The notes below the pieces were generated by a model that had not been told where the DNA came from, searched no databases, and saw nothing but the letters and a program-made list of their open reading frames with translations. From positions 2,976,001-3,040,000 of the forward strand of contig OY992835.1 in the NCBI GenBank assembly GCA_963921425.1: DNA of 64,000 nt. The letters run 5' to 3'. Both the position numbers and the translations under genes were made by a program. The stretch comes from Dryas octopetala. Taxonomy: Eukaryota > Streptophyta > Magnoliopsida > Rosales > Rosaceae. Numbering within the stretch: position 1 is the stretch's first letter; each line of letters begins with the position of its first letter. Shown one piece after another: positions 1-11,560 of this stretch.

Positions 1-436
1 TTGAATATTTTCTTATGAGACGGTGTGCTCTTATGTTGAGTATCTTTTTTTCTTTTCCTTTAATTTCACGGATTTCATAATAGGCTTAGAGTAATCAGTA
101 ATGAAAAATATGTATAATCAGTAATGGAATGCTGCAGCAGAGAGAGACATCTATTCTTATTACCTAAGCAAATGGCCTCTGTAACAACATTATGAAAAAA
201 GAGCAACTTTTCTATTGCAAATTGGCTGAATTGATAAGCCATCAATTATGAAAAAAGAGTAACATTATGGAGGTGCTATCCCTTGAGGAATTGCATCAAT
301 CTGCTATTTGATCACAATCACAAATCATTTTGTCATTTATGGTTTTTGATTTGTTTAAAAAGCACCACCGGTCTACTGGGTGCATGGGTGAGTATTATTT
401 TCACAAACTTACTCATATAATGTTATTTCAGATGCA
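1..436. other. AT-rich sequence, no gene seen
   Basis: No open frame of note is visible. A polypyrimidine/AG acceptor-like site (ttatttcag) at about 424-432 directly precedes the zinc-finger coding remnant, so the last part may be intron of a decayed CCCH gene. Confidence 0.5.
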
Positions 437-691
437 ATGTGCCAAATCAATTTGAGATCAAGTGAAACAATGGAACTTGAGCCCTACCCAGAGTGGACTG
501 GAGAGCCAAATTGTTCTTATTACATTAGAACAGGCCTTTGTAGATTTGGGGCAGCGTTTCGTTTTAATAATCCTCCTAACCGGAAGTTGGCATACCCCGA
601 GTGGACTGGAGAGCCAAATTGTTCTTATTACATCGGAACATGCCTTTGTAGATTTGGGGCAACATGTCGTTTTAATCATCCTCCTAACTGA
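437..691 (+). pseudogene. CCCH zinc-finger (ZFN-type) exon fragment, tandemly duplicated
   Basis: An 84-codon frame encodes two near-identical copies of a plant CCCH zinc-finger segment (start EWTGEPNCSYYI, end FNHPPN), homologous to the first finger of ZFN/AtC3H-type RNA- or DNA-binding proteins. The second copy keeps a full C-x8-C-x5-C-x3-H signature. In the first copy the third Cys has become Phe and the His has become Asn, so it cannot hold zinc in the usual way. Family members are 300-500 aa with five fingers; here the frame stops just after copy two, and no other fingers follow. I read it as a broken gene fragment in which one exon segment of about 105 bp was duplicated. An acceptor-like AG lies just upstream. 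Confidence 0.7.
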
Positions 692-803
692 AAGCTGGTA
701 TAGTTAGTCTAGATTTTGAATTTTGGAAGTACATTGGTCTGTGTATTCTGATTTACAATGAATTGACTATAATTTGTCAATTGAAATTATATAGGGATCA
801 TAG

Positions 804-1438
804 TGTGAGATCCTGAAAATTGATTTATAATTTATTTTGGAGTAATTGTGGTTTATTGATAATTGTCTTGTTAATTTGGAGGCAATATAATTTATCTAAG
901 AAATTTCGAGAGTAAATAAATGAATTTGAAGTTTTAGAAAAGTAAGATTAATCGAGATGAGTTCATAGGATCTTAAAGAAAGTTTTTTGGACCTCATAAT
1001 TAATTTTGGTAATTAATTTGGATTTTAAGTTATTTTGGCGGGCTATTAAGGATCAATAAAATTTAGGAAAGGCCCGACCTTGATTTTAGTCTTGTTCAAA
1101 AGGTCTCGTGTCAACGAGCACGTAGACACAAACATAACGCCATTTGGAGTTACGGTTTGAGAGTTACGAATGAAGGTAGAGGGACTTTTTAGTAATTTTG
1201 CATTCAAGGGTTTTAAAAACCCAAAATCAGTTTTAAATTCCCCATTAGTCTAGTAACTTCTAGTGTTTAAGTGTGTGTATTTCTTGTGAGTGGCTGGGAG
1301 TTAAGTGTGGTGTGTGTTTGTGTGTGGCGGTGTGTGTTTTTTAGTGAGTCAGTGGTGTGTGTTTGGTGGTTATAAGGCTGGGGTTGTTTTAAACACAAAT
1401 TAGAACAGAAAAACAAACCTAGTAAGAACCCAGCCAAC

Positions 1439-1479
<41 letters not shown>

Positions 1480-3268
1480 AGAAGAAGAAGAAGAAGAAGA
1501 AGAAGAAGAAGAAAGAGAAACCGAGAGGGAGAAAGAGAGGAGAAGAAAGAGAGAAAGAAAGGAAGAAGAATAAAGACAAAGAGAGAGGAGAAAGAACATA
1601 GACATAAAGAAAGAGAGAAGGAAGGTAAGCTCCACCTCCATATGCTCTGGTTTTGTTAGAATTTGAAGTTAGTTTGATTTATAATTTGTGTGAGGTTAAG
1701 TAAATGATTAGAGTTTGATAGGATCACAAACACCTTAGAACTTGAAGGAGAATTGAAGTGATTTTCGGATGGGGTGTCCTTAGTAATTTTGGGGACTGTG
1801 CTCTTTATTTTAATTTTGAATTCTAGATTGGTTTGAGGTTGGGTAATGGATTGAGGGGTTTAAAACACATTTCTAGTAGCCTAAGAAACCAATTTGGGGT
1901 TTTGGAATTGAAGGGAATTGAAGGAAATTGAAGTGGGTTGAAAGTTGGAAAGTCTGCAAATTTTCTAGGAAATTGGTAGTTTTCGGGTAGTCTACTTTGA
2001 GGCCCATTATATGGAGTTTTACATGTCCATTTTGAGTGATCTTTATATTGCTGTAAAGTTGAGATTCATAGATTTAAAACGAGTAAGTTTGATGAATATG
2101 TTAGAGGTTTGAGGGTCAAAAGTTAGGGCAAAATTGAGAAACAAATAAGCAAAATCTGGAAAACAGGGGCGGGAGGTTGAAGGCGATGAACAATAACCTC
2201 TAGCCACCCCCACTCGCACCACCGGTGCGTGGTGGTGCTTGCGGCGGCTTCTAGAGACTCTGGTTTTTTACTCTGGTGACTCTGCGCTTTTTGATTTGAG
2301 TTCGATGGTGGCCTCCGTTTTGTGATCTGAGGTCCCTAACTTAGCAATTGCACTACACACACTAAGTTTAGTGAGTGAGCAACCTTTTGTTCATTATTTA
2401 ATTGTGGGTTTTTGGTATTTTCTTGTACGTGATTAGGCTCAGAGGACAACTGAGAGGTACGAGACAACTTCTAGCAGAGAATTAAGCACAAGTTCGAGGT
2501 AGGGGGTCTTGGGGAACCTTTATTGTGATTGACTTTATTAAATTTAATTTATGCAGGGACTATGTTATGAAATTGGTCAAGGACTATGTGTTTGGAAAGA
2601 TGATACAAATGTGTGGATTTATGGAAATAGTCTTTTGTGTAGTTGAGTCTAACCATTGTAAGGGCTACTGGTGACCAACTGTTAGAACAAGATGACTAAC
2701 AAAAGAGGGAAATGAGATGAATATGGGTGTTAGTTCATATAAAAGAGCACTCGGGGCCACAATAGTAAAATGCATGGTATGGGACGTGCAGGCCTGTTTG
2801 TTCTATTATAAGAATTAATAGGAATAGAGGTGGAGTCAGCATTGCATTCATGCATTATCATTTAATTTATTATTTGATAACATGTTGTGTGTCACTTAGT
2901 TTAGTTTGGTTATTTATCTATAAAGGTCTTTGTCCCTACTAAGCCATGGTTGAGCTCACTCTTAAATAGATTTTGCAAGTTATGATCCTGAAAACTAAAA
3001 GGTTGGACATGTGGAAGGAAATTAGAGTTAGATTTTATACTTGGAAATTGTGTCAACTATTCTTAATGCAAGAGTTTTTGTAATTATATATATTGTATTA
3101 ATTAGTTACACTTTCAAAATTAAATCTTGTAGTTACTCTGAGTGGTTTAGTACAAGAAAACTTACATTCTGTATCTATTTTATTGGTCACAATGGCAACA
3201 CATGGCCAATATCACATCCTGAATTCGGGGAAATGCTAAAACATTGACCCCGAGTCTAGGACGTGACA
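804..3268 (+). mobile_element. Ty3/gypsy 5' LTR (about 2.47 kb)
   Basis: The segment starts TGTGAGATCC and ends GTGACA, giving the TG...CA ends of an LTR, and is followed after three bases by a primer-binding site matching the 3' end of plant initiator-Met tRNA. The length of 2465 bp fits the long LTRs of Tekay/Del-type chromoviruses. It contains a GA/GAA microsatellite and no gene. The partner 3' LTR is not recognised, so the element is truncated or interrupted downstream. The lineage assignment is inference from LTR length and primer site. Confidence 0.6.
1441..1513. repeat. (GA)n followed by (GAA)n microsatellite
   Basis: About 18 GA units run straight into about 13 GAA units. It lies inside the gypsy LTR. 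The serine-rich open frame on the opposite strand here is only a by-product of this repeat. Confidence 0.95.
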
Positions 3269-3271
3269 GAA

Positions 3272-3283
3272 TGGTATCAGAGC
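3272..3283 (+). promoter_or_regulatory. Retrotransposon primer-binding site (tRNA-iMet type)
   Basis: TGGTATCAGAGC is the standard complement of the plant initiator methionine tRNA 3' end used to prime reverse transcription. It sits three bases after the LTR end and fixes the element as plus-strand oriented. Confidence 0.8.
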
Positions 3284-4313
3284 CCAAGGATTAGACAACT
3301 TTGGGTAGAACCTGTGGAGACATGCTAAGTGTAAGGATAGCCTCAGGTAGAGCCGGTGGAGATGAGTTAATTACATGGAATAAGTTTGAATCATTGAGTT
3401 CTAGTGCCCTTAAAGTTTAGGATTTGTGTTTTTGGTGATTGGATCTATACTATGGAGGAATTTAGTATTTATTAAGGTTGTGACTTCATAGTTGATTGAG
3501 GAAAAGTAATCTTTAGAGATGAGTGTGGCATGCTTCTAGAGTGTTGGTAGGTAGTTAGTTGTGCCAGAAGTGTGATTGTTAGTGAGAAAACGATATATGT
3601 ATTCATATAATTACGATTTTGCTTTTGGGTTAGGGGAAACGACTTGCCACTGAAATTCTGATACCAATAGGCGAATATTTTGATTAATGAATATGGATCA
3701 CATTAGATAAAATGTTAAACAAATTGTGATAAGGATCCCACTCACCTTTTTCTTAGGAAAGATTCCATGAGTATGATAGAAATTGGTGAATTGGTTGATT
3801 TATTGGAAAGCGATTGGAATTAAGAGTTGAATACAAAGAGAACTTAATATAAGAATTTCTTGGGTGTCACAATGTTGGGTATGGTGTAAATTGGTGTGAT
3901 GATTAATTAAGTGATGATTGAGGTAATTTCATGATTTTGTTATTGAACAATTATTAAAGATTCATTTGGTTTTGATTGAGGAACTAGTGTATTGATTAAA
4001 GAAATTTGATAATGAATTATGGAGAGTAATAAGCATGATTGCATGAGAATGAATTATTATTTTGTAGACCTGAGAATGAAGCGATGTCATTGGAGAATAA
4101 TTGACATAATTTTGTAATTAGTGTACCTAATGCAACTTTTTGAACTTGAGGTACCAAGTTGAAAAGTGGTATATAGTTGAGGTATATAATTATAATTTAC
4201 CATAGTTTTTATGTTAAGAGTAAGAAAAATATGAATTAAATTTAGGTTTGAATAGTTTTGTGGATTATGGTTTATGAGGATTTTGTTGCATAGAGTTGGA
4301 TGACATTGAGTGA
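3284..4313 (+). mobile_element. Decayed interior of the gypsy element
   Basis: This stretch directly follows the primer-binding site and should be the leader/gag region of the element. No gag frame survives: stops are dense in all frames and no zinc knuckle is visible. I see no other gene or RNA here. Confidence 0.4.
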
Positions 4314-6103
4314 TAAGACTGTCCCCGGATATTACCTTGAAACTCGGGTGATCCTGTAGGATCCAAATTCAAGAAAAATCCTACCGAAAATTCGGCAGAA
4401 CCTTCTCTGAAATTGGACTAACCCAATTTTTAAAACCTGAAGAAAAACACTTCTAATAAATCAACAACCATCTCTACCACAACAAAAAGAGGTCTCAAAC
4501 CCATCAATAACATAATCTAGCCAAAGGGTCCAAATACGATTATTAGAGCCACTATTACAACAAGTTTTTTAGTAAAGCTAAAAGAAATAGTCAAAGTGGA
4601 CACAACGCCTACAAGATTGGAGGAAAGGAAATGGAAAATGTGCCTCGATGTGTATGACTCAACCTCCACCACCGCTACTACCTTGGGGGAAATATTTAAA
4701 ACAAGACGTAGAGAATATGTGAGATAAACTCAATGAGTGAACCAAATATAGAAATAAAGTATTAAAGTTATTTATCCTTCCAAAATCCTTAAAATCAAGT
4801 TTAACTCTAAGACCTCACATCACTCTCTGAAATCCTCCAGTTTTAAAACCATCTCACAATTTTTTAGAAAGTTGTAAAACTATTTAAACTCAAGAATTTG
4901 AATAAATCAACATACAACTTTTCAATAAACAACTTTATAATTTAAAAGAGTCAGAAAAACATCATAATCGAAAGTCTTAATAAAACTCGAAAAGAATTTC
5001 TCACTTAAACCTGGCCATATTGTAGTCACTCTTGGAATAACAATTAAAATCCCACCATGTTTGTACCCGGAAACCTGATCATATACCTGTGTGGAATTCC
5101 TGCATCGCACAGACAGAAAATATCCTAGCCATACACACGCGCGGAGTAAAATCCATACACATGCAGGCAATCCTGGTCCTATATGCACGCAGAACGGCTC
5201 CCAAAAGGCTAAGCGCGCATCCCGACACACGGCCCAAAGCCTATATGTGAGCCGTGATAGGTCCCAAAGACATATCTAATCAAAGAATCTGGAAGGTACT
5301 ACAAATGGTGATTTTGAAAGTCGATAATAACTCAACAAATCACATAGCTTTATCTTAAAATTTCAACTCCCAAACCTTTTACAAAACTTTTCTAAAAAAA
5401 ACGAGTCGGTATAAAACCATCCCACCTTTCTCGCAAAAGGCCCAAAATAAAATAAATTATAAACATAAGAAAGAGAAGCTATAATCAACATCAAGAACCC
5501 CTAGCTCAATAAAGTCAACATATAAAAACCATAAAAAATAAAAAAAAATCACTCGTGAACATTTTTGATAGCCCAACGTTTCAAATCTATACATCAAATC
5601 CCCAAATAAAACTCACATCATGAAAAAATTGAAATAATAAGGTTTGCATAAACTTATCAAACATCTAACTCAAAAATTCTTATTTCTCCATCAACTTATA
5701 AATTAAATCATAAACTTTCATAAACATTTTCAAAATAGAAGTCCACTCATAGTGAGAAATCTAGCTCCGATCCTCCACCGGATCGTCACGCGCCTCGATA
5801 GTATCACATATAAACCACAAATTGGAATATAAAATTAGCCTCAACTGAACGACAATTAAAAGTGTGTGTGTGATAACCTAAATGTTCCTCCCAACTCACG
5901 TTCTTCATAACGGTTATAAATCGTTTTCTCTAAAACTATAACACTTTCAACCCTATTCCAAAACCTTCCCAGCTCCAACCCACGACACCCACGTTCTCAA
6001 ATTCAACCATAAATCCAAAAGAAACCCTGCATGTGGCCTACCTTAATTGGGAATTGTCTGAGAGTTAAATTGATACCCAAAAGGTGTCCGATCACGATCC
6101 AAA
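4314..6103 (-). mobile_element. LTR-like retrotransposon sequence, left part
   Basis: No gene is visible. Phrases such as the one around 5765-5800 (a ccggatcgtcacgcgcctc run) resemble, in reverse complement, parts of long gypsy LTRs. The same unit appears to continue after CACTA-1 at 10698-11040. The orientation and family are inferred from remembered LTR style, with no matched partner LTR inside the window. Confidence 0.35.
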
Positions 6104-6526
6104 CACTACAAGAAAACTGTCAATAGATATCACCCATTTTATATCAGATTTGAAAGCGACTGATATTATAAAAATTATAATATCAGATAATTTTTTAGCT
6201 GATTTCTAAACTTTATTAGAAATCACATGATCTTTTTCAACTGATATATAATATTTTTCTTTTTTCTAGAATTTATAAAGACATCAGTTTAAACTGTCAA
6301 CTGATTTTATAAGTTTACGTATCCTCGTGCCACCCAAACACACCTAAACAAACCTGATATAAAATGTTTTTGTTTTTTTTTATATTATTAACATATCAGT
6401 TTAATTAAAAGTCAACTGATATCTTAACTACATAAGTTGACCTTTGACCCAAAAAAAAAAAGTTGACCTAAAAGGAAAATTAGGAGCACACACGCAGGCA
6501 CAACACCTCACTCAAACGCACCACAC

Positions 6527-7297
6527 TCAGAGTCGCACATTCGCACCCAGTACGCCTCCCTACTCCTGCTCGATCTACCAGCGACTGTCGTTGGTCGCCA
6601 GAAAAGCTTCTCCAAATTTCAGGCTTAGGGTTGCGGCGTCGACTTCCAGTTCGAAAGGTATGTGGGCTTCCCTGCATTCTCTGTCTTCCATCCTTCTCTG
6701 TCTTCAATTCTTCTGTCTTCCAATTCTGTTCATTTAGGGTTTCAAATTTATTTGATGTACTTTGATTTTAAGCTTTTAATTTTTTTAATTTCTAAGAATT
6801 TCCCACATCAATTTTGGGTCTGAATGTGGTTATGGCTGGGTTTTGGGATGGGTCTGTGGCTTAGAGCAGTTTTGTGTTTGATTTTGTGGTGGATTTGGAT
6901 TCCACTGATTTTCAGAGTCACACACTCGCACCTAGTACGCCTCCCCACACCTGCTCGATCTACCAGCGGCTGTCATTGGTCGCCAGAGAAGCTTCTCCAA
7001 ATTTCAGGCTTAGGGTTGCGGCGTCGACTTCCAGTTCGAAAGGTATGTGGGTTTCCCTGCATTCTCTGTCTTCCATCCTTCTCTGTCTTCAATTCTTCTG
7101 TCTTCCAATTCTGTTCATTTAGGGTTTCAAATTTATTTGGTGTACTTTGATTTTAAGCTTTTAATTTTTTTAATTTTTAAGAATTTCCCACATCAATTTT
7201 GGGTCTGAATGTGGTTATGGCTGGGTTTTGGGATGGGTCTGTGGCTTAGAGCAGTTTTGTGTTTGATTTTGTGGTGGATTTGGATTCCACTGATTTT
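6527..7297. repeat. 385-bp tandem duplication inside CACTA-1
   Basis: Positions 6527-6911 are repeated at 6912-7297 with only scattered substitutions. The unit spans a CT-rich first-exon-like region and the start of an intron-like region (donor-like AAAG|GTATGTGGG in both copies). The second copy is followed by the UBA5-like coding exon. Confidence 0.9.
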
Positions 7298-7391
7298 CTG
7301 TTTAGTACACTTGCTGAGTTTTAGGACTAATAAAATACAAACTGTTTTCGAAAAATAGATCAAGCTTCAGAGAGCGAGAGAGAGAAAGGCA

Positions 7392-7481
7392 ATGGAGGTG
7401 GAACTGAAGGAGATGCTTAACAACCTTGAATCGCTGAAGCAACCGCTAACTGATCCATCTCTTCGTGCTCCAATCGATAAG
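7392..7481 (+). pseudogene. UBA5: Captured first exon resembling UBA5 (UFM1-activating E1 enzyme)
   Basis: Thirty codons start with ATG and the peptide MEVELKEMLNNLESLKQPL, ending at an AAG|GTAATT splice donor. This closely resembles the N terminus of plant UBA5, the E1-like enzyme that adenylates UFM1 before ufmylation. The known protein continues with a conserved stretch and an adenylation domain, none of which is found downstream in the element. So only exon 1 with its upstream region and the start of the intron was captured by the CACTA transposon. The identification is from memory of the plant N terminus and rests on 30 residues. The exon itself has no stop or frameshift. Confidence 0.55.
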
Positions 7482-8536
7482 GTAATTTCTCAATTCTGAG
7501 TCATTTGAATCCAAAACTGAAATTGAGCTTTAGTCTTGGAGTGTTCTTGTTTTGATCGGACTGCTTGATTTTGGCCTGACATGGATCAATTTCAGATTTG
7601 ATTGTTAATCATTCATTTGAAATTAAACATTCTGATTAAACAACTGTTTAGCTGTTTAATCAGATATAAACAGTTGAGATGCACAGTGGTGAGATTTCAT
7701 CTTTTCAGCTGTATATATATGTATATGTATGTATTTATTTATCTATGTATGTATGGACGTTTACATGTATAGTCAAGCATACTCACATTTGTTAGACATG
7801 CAAACCTTGTTTTGCATGATTTGCATTTCATTTTTAATCATAGTGGAAAATCATTGTGGTATCCAATCAATTTTGACTGCCTAGTGCATATTTATATAAA
7901 ATAGGAATGTAAAGTCAAGGATATTCTCCGTCAATTCTTTTTTCTCTGTCTTTCATTATAATTTAGACACTTCTGTTGCATGGTTACTTGGTCCATCTGC
8001 ATATTCATTATTTTTCCTCGCATTTATTATATATCACTCCAAATATCCATTATTATTTATCAATTTATGTGTGTGTCTCGAGGGGTGCATCAAACGGCAA
8101 GTTTAATTGGCAAGGAGAAGGTGGAAATTAATAAAGCCATCGGTAATTGGTCGATTTGCAGATTATATTCTTTCAATAATTGGTTGATTAGGTGTTCTAT
8201 ATGTGTTTTGAGTTGATTTGCAGATTATAATCTGCAACGATTATGAAGATGGCTTGTTCGTGGTCTAGTAAGTCATAGTATTTTCTTACTTATATGTGTA
8301 CACATGGGATGTAAAATTAATTTCTTTTCTGGGTTGTGGTTGTGATAATGGGAATTGGTTGTTGATCTCTTTCCTGATTTGAATTGGATTTTTATTTGAG
8401 GTGAAAGAATTAGTTCTATTGAATTCTGCCATTTGGCTTTGTTTCGTTTGGTTTTTATTCTTATGCAAGAATTGTGAAGTTGGTTTGTAGCTTCTGTTGG
8501 TGTATGGGTTGGGTTGTCTTGATTGTTGTTTTGCAG

Positions 8537-8615
8537 GTCAGGCTGACTGAATTAAGAGTCCAACCGCCTTTGTGCGAAGACACACCTAATGTTGTCCATG
8601 AATTAAAAATAGCAA
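8537..8615 (+). pseudogene. Unidentified exon-like segment in CACTA-1
   Basis: A 79-bp open stretch encodes a peptide beginning VRLTELRVQPPLCEDTPN. It is bounded by a TTTTGCAG acceptor and an AGCAA|GTAAC donor. The borders look like a real exon taken from a host gene, but I do not recognise the protein. A second possible exon lies at about 8090-8143 before a GGTAAT donor. Neither is connected by an obvious long frame to the UBA5-like exon. Confidence 0.35.
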
Positions 8616-10697
8616 GTAACATTCTTGACCCAAATCTATTGCTTCTTATTTTTCTATTATGCAGTCCCTTAGACTTTATGTTACACCATATTAAATATGC
8701 TTTTATAGTTCATTATGTAACCTAATTATATTTTACCAATAGTGTGTGCTAGTTTCAAGATTACTTATTCCATATTTGCGTTTCTACTTATATGCTTGCC
8801 TCTACTGAGACATACTAAGATACTGAAGTTATGTGATGGAAGAATTTACTTCCCTCTACTTGTTTTTTTAATTTTCTATTTCTATTTGAGACTGTTCTAG
8901 GTTATATAAGCATCAAAAGGGTTTTTTGGTCATTTTAATCAAAGGCACACAAGGGTTTTAAGTAACTATATGTGGAAGTTGTTTACCTTTCCTTCGTATT
9001 GTGAGAGTTTTGAGTTACTTGGCTAATAATTTGGCATTGTAGCTTCTCACTACCATAAATACCTTTAATTTCCAGTTGCTTGTAGTTGTTTTGAGTTAAA
9101 TCTTGGCCTTTGGGCTGTATCTAAGTAGCTTATCAAGAAATTTGGGACTTAATTGGTTTTAAGTCATTTTTTTATGAGTGATATGCCTTTACACAAGTTC
9201 TGATGGTAATAGAAAATGTTTAAGTATTAATCTTTGAGAAGATTACGTGAGAGTTTTGTATGACTAGTAAAGATAACAGTATAAACTACCTTCCTATTAA
9301 ACTGAAAACATGAAGAAAGAAATGAGTTACTTAGGTGTCCTACTATAGTACTTTAATACTTGTTTCCTCACCTCATTCTGCTTCTTTTTTTTTTTTTTTT
9401 TTTTTTACTTTGAGTTTCATGGTAAATTGTATAAAAAAAATAACATAATTTTTGTTTATTTATTTCTTATCTAGTTATTACTGAATATGAAGCCATTTCT
9501 AAATGTACCTGCCCTTCCATTTGGTCTTGCTTGTCCATGATTTTATAATGCTTATAAATGGCTTAGTAACTTTGCTAAAGCTTCATGAATTAGGTATGTC
9601 AAAGTTGTAGATGAGTATCATAGTTCATATATTTTCTTGGTTGTGTTGTAAACAACTCTTGATATTTTTAACCTTGTCAAAACCTTAATATATATATATA
9701 TATTCATCACTATCAACTTTTTTATTTTTTATGTACAACATTGGATATAGATTCTTTCCTTGTGTGTATTGTTGTGATTTTGTTTTAAATCTTGGACCAT
9801 TTGTTCAGTATATTAGCCAATAATATTAAAGACCATTGCATTATGCTTTTGCAGGTCTAGTGTTCATGAGAAGAGCTTATGTATATTTAGTCTCAATCAA
9901 CACAACTTTAAGATGTGAATGATTCTACTCCACTAGCTAGATGAAGTTGTCTGCTTTTGTATCTTCAAATTAGTACCATCAGTCATACCTTAGTAATTCT
10001 TTATGTATTTCCTTAACTATATAACTACTTGTTGGATATTATATTGTAATCCCTTTTTGGGTACTTTGAATGTTATTGGTGCTTAAAATATGAAATATAT
10101 GGGAATGAAAGATTTTATACTTGCACAAATTTCAGGCCATTTCAAATTACAGGCACAATTGTATATTTAATTCATTGATATCCTTTTTAGGTGAAAAAAA
10201 AACTAATATATATCATACATTCCAAATCTTTTTTTAAAACTTGAAATAATAAACAATATCAGTTTTGGTCTAAAAACTGAAACGTTATGTCATTTTGATA
10301 TCAGATTCTCTCTCAGACCTGATATATAAACAATATTTAGATATCATAGTATGTTCCATACCTGATATTGATATTGAGATTACATATCAGATTTTATCAT
10401 ATATATGATATTGATACCAAGATTTTAAATCATATTCTACCTGAAACCTGATATTGATATCATGGTTTTATATCATATTCTACCTCAAATACGATATGTA
10501 TTGATCAGAATTATTGATATTCAGATTTTATAGATATCAGAAATAATATCAAAAATGATATATAAACAATGTTTACATATCAGTTTAAAACTGATATCTA
10601 AAATGTGAACATTAGATATCACGACGCGCTATATCAGATGGCTACCCAAATAGATATCAGTCCACGACTGATATCTATCGACATTTTTGTTGTAGTG

Positions 10698-11066
10698 AAA
10701 TTGAAATTTTCGTCAACCCAAGTAGCATCCACCTATTCAAAATCATTAACCAACTCAGTATGATACTCAAAATAATGCTAGATAAATGAAATGACAGTTG
10801 GGTGGTCAGAACCACCTCCGTCGCTGTTCAAAATGACGGTACAAAATTCAAATTTCTCAATTTCTCAAAATTTCTCAACCTTTTCAATTGCAAACTTCAA
10901 TTGGGGTTCAAAGGGGTGGATATTGTCCAGCAATTGTCCAGGAACCAAAATTTCAAAGGTAACCCGAAATAGTCCTTAAACCCTCAAATTTCAAGTTCCT
11001 AATTACCCCAAAATTGACCAACACTGGCATTTAGAGTATATATATTAAATGGTTTGTATTCTAACA
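10698..11066 (-). mobile_element. LTR-like retrotransposon sequence, right part
   Basis: This begins with the second AAA copy of the CACTA-1 target duplication and is read as the continuation of the sequence ending at 6103. Nothing coding is visible. Confidence 0.3.
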
Positions 11067-11070
11067 AGAA

Positions 11071-11165
11071 ACCATCAGTAGCACAGTGGTCAAGGCACCA
11101 AGGTTGTGCACAAGAGGTCTCAGGTTCAAACCCCAGGCATGGTGCGATCCACAATCCTTAGAGCA
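11071..11165 (+). mobile_element. tRNA-derived SINE head (SINE-1)
   Basis: An internal RNA polymerase III promoter is visible: A box TAGCACAGTGG at 11079-11089 and B box GGTTCAAACCC at 11123-11133, with a 33-bp gap. The sequence does not fold as a full tRNA. It lies about 400 bp beyond the 3' end of the UGT gene. The 3' limit is uncertain because no clear tail or target duplication is seen. Confidence 0.65.
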
Positions 11166-11560
11166 GAGAGAATATGATCTGACAAATATAACGCATTTTC
11201 ATTTTCCACATATGCCAGGTGATACTGCACATCTCATAAAAGTTCAACATCCGTAAAATACTCACAAAAGACCATTACTCACGCCATCAAATAAGTATTG
11301 CTCATCTTCTATACCATCTCTGAGATGCATGTCCAAAGATTGCAAAATTAAAGAACAAATAAGCAATATTGATTATGTAATTTCCTCGGCAAAAATACAT
11401 AGATAATGGAAAACAACCAGAAAACTTAACAAATCAGGAAAAGAAGAAACAAGTTCAAAGACTTCAGATGAAATGATGGTGTTCATCAGCTCAAATCGTA
11501 CAACTTCTAGCATATAAAATGTAGAATAGATCGAATCAAGAGATTGGCCTTTTTAATAGC

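Larger units (their letters stand above)
6104..10697. mobile_element. CACTA-1: CACTA (En/Spm) transposon, complete ends
   Basis: The left end CACTACAAGAAAA and the right end (reverse complement CACTACAACAAAA) form terminal inverted repeats, and the flanks carry a 3-bp duplication AAA on both sides, the length made by CACTA transposases. Sub-terminal arrays of ATATCAG/CTGATAT motifs occupy about 6120-6425 and 10255-10680; such arrays bind the TNPA-type accessory protein in En/Spm. No transposase gene is visible in its 4594 bp, so it is non-autonomous. Its interior carries host-gene-like exons and an internal duplication. It is inserted in LTR-like sequence. Confidence 0.9.

Noticed and set aside
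1267..1641. 124-aa serine/leucine-rich open frame on the minus strand
   Set aside because: It is the translation of a GA/GAA microsatellite inside an LTR.
11071..11165. Possible tRNA gene
   Set aside because: A and B boxes are present, but no cloverleaf with acceptor stem and anticodon arm can be formed; it is a tRNA-derived SINE head.
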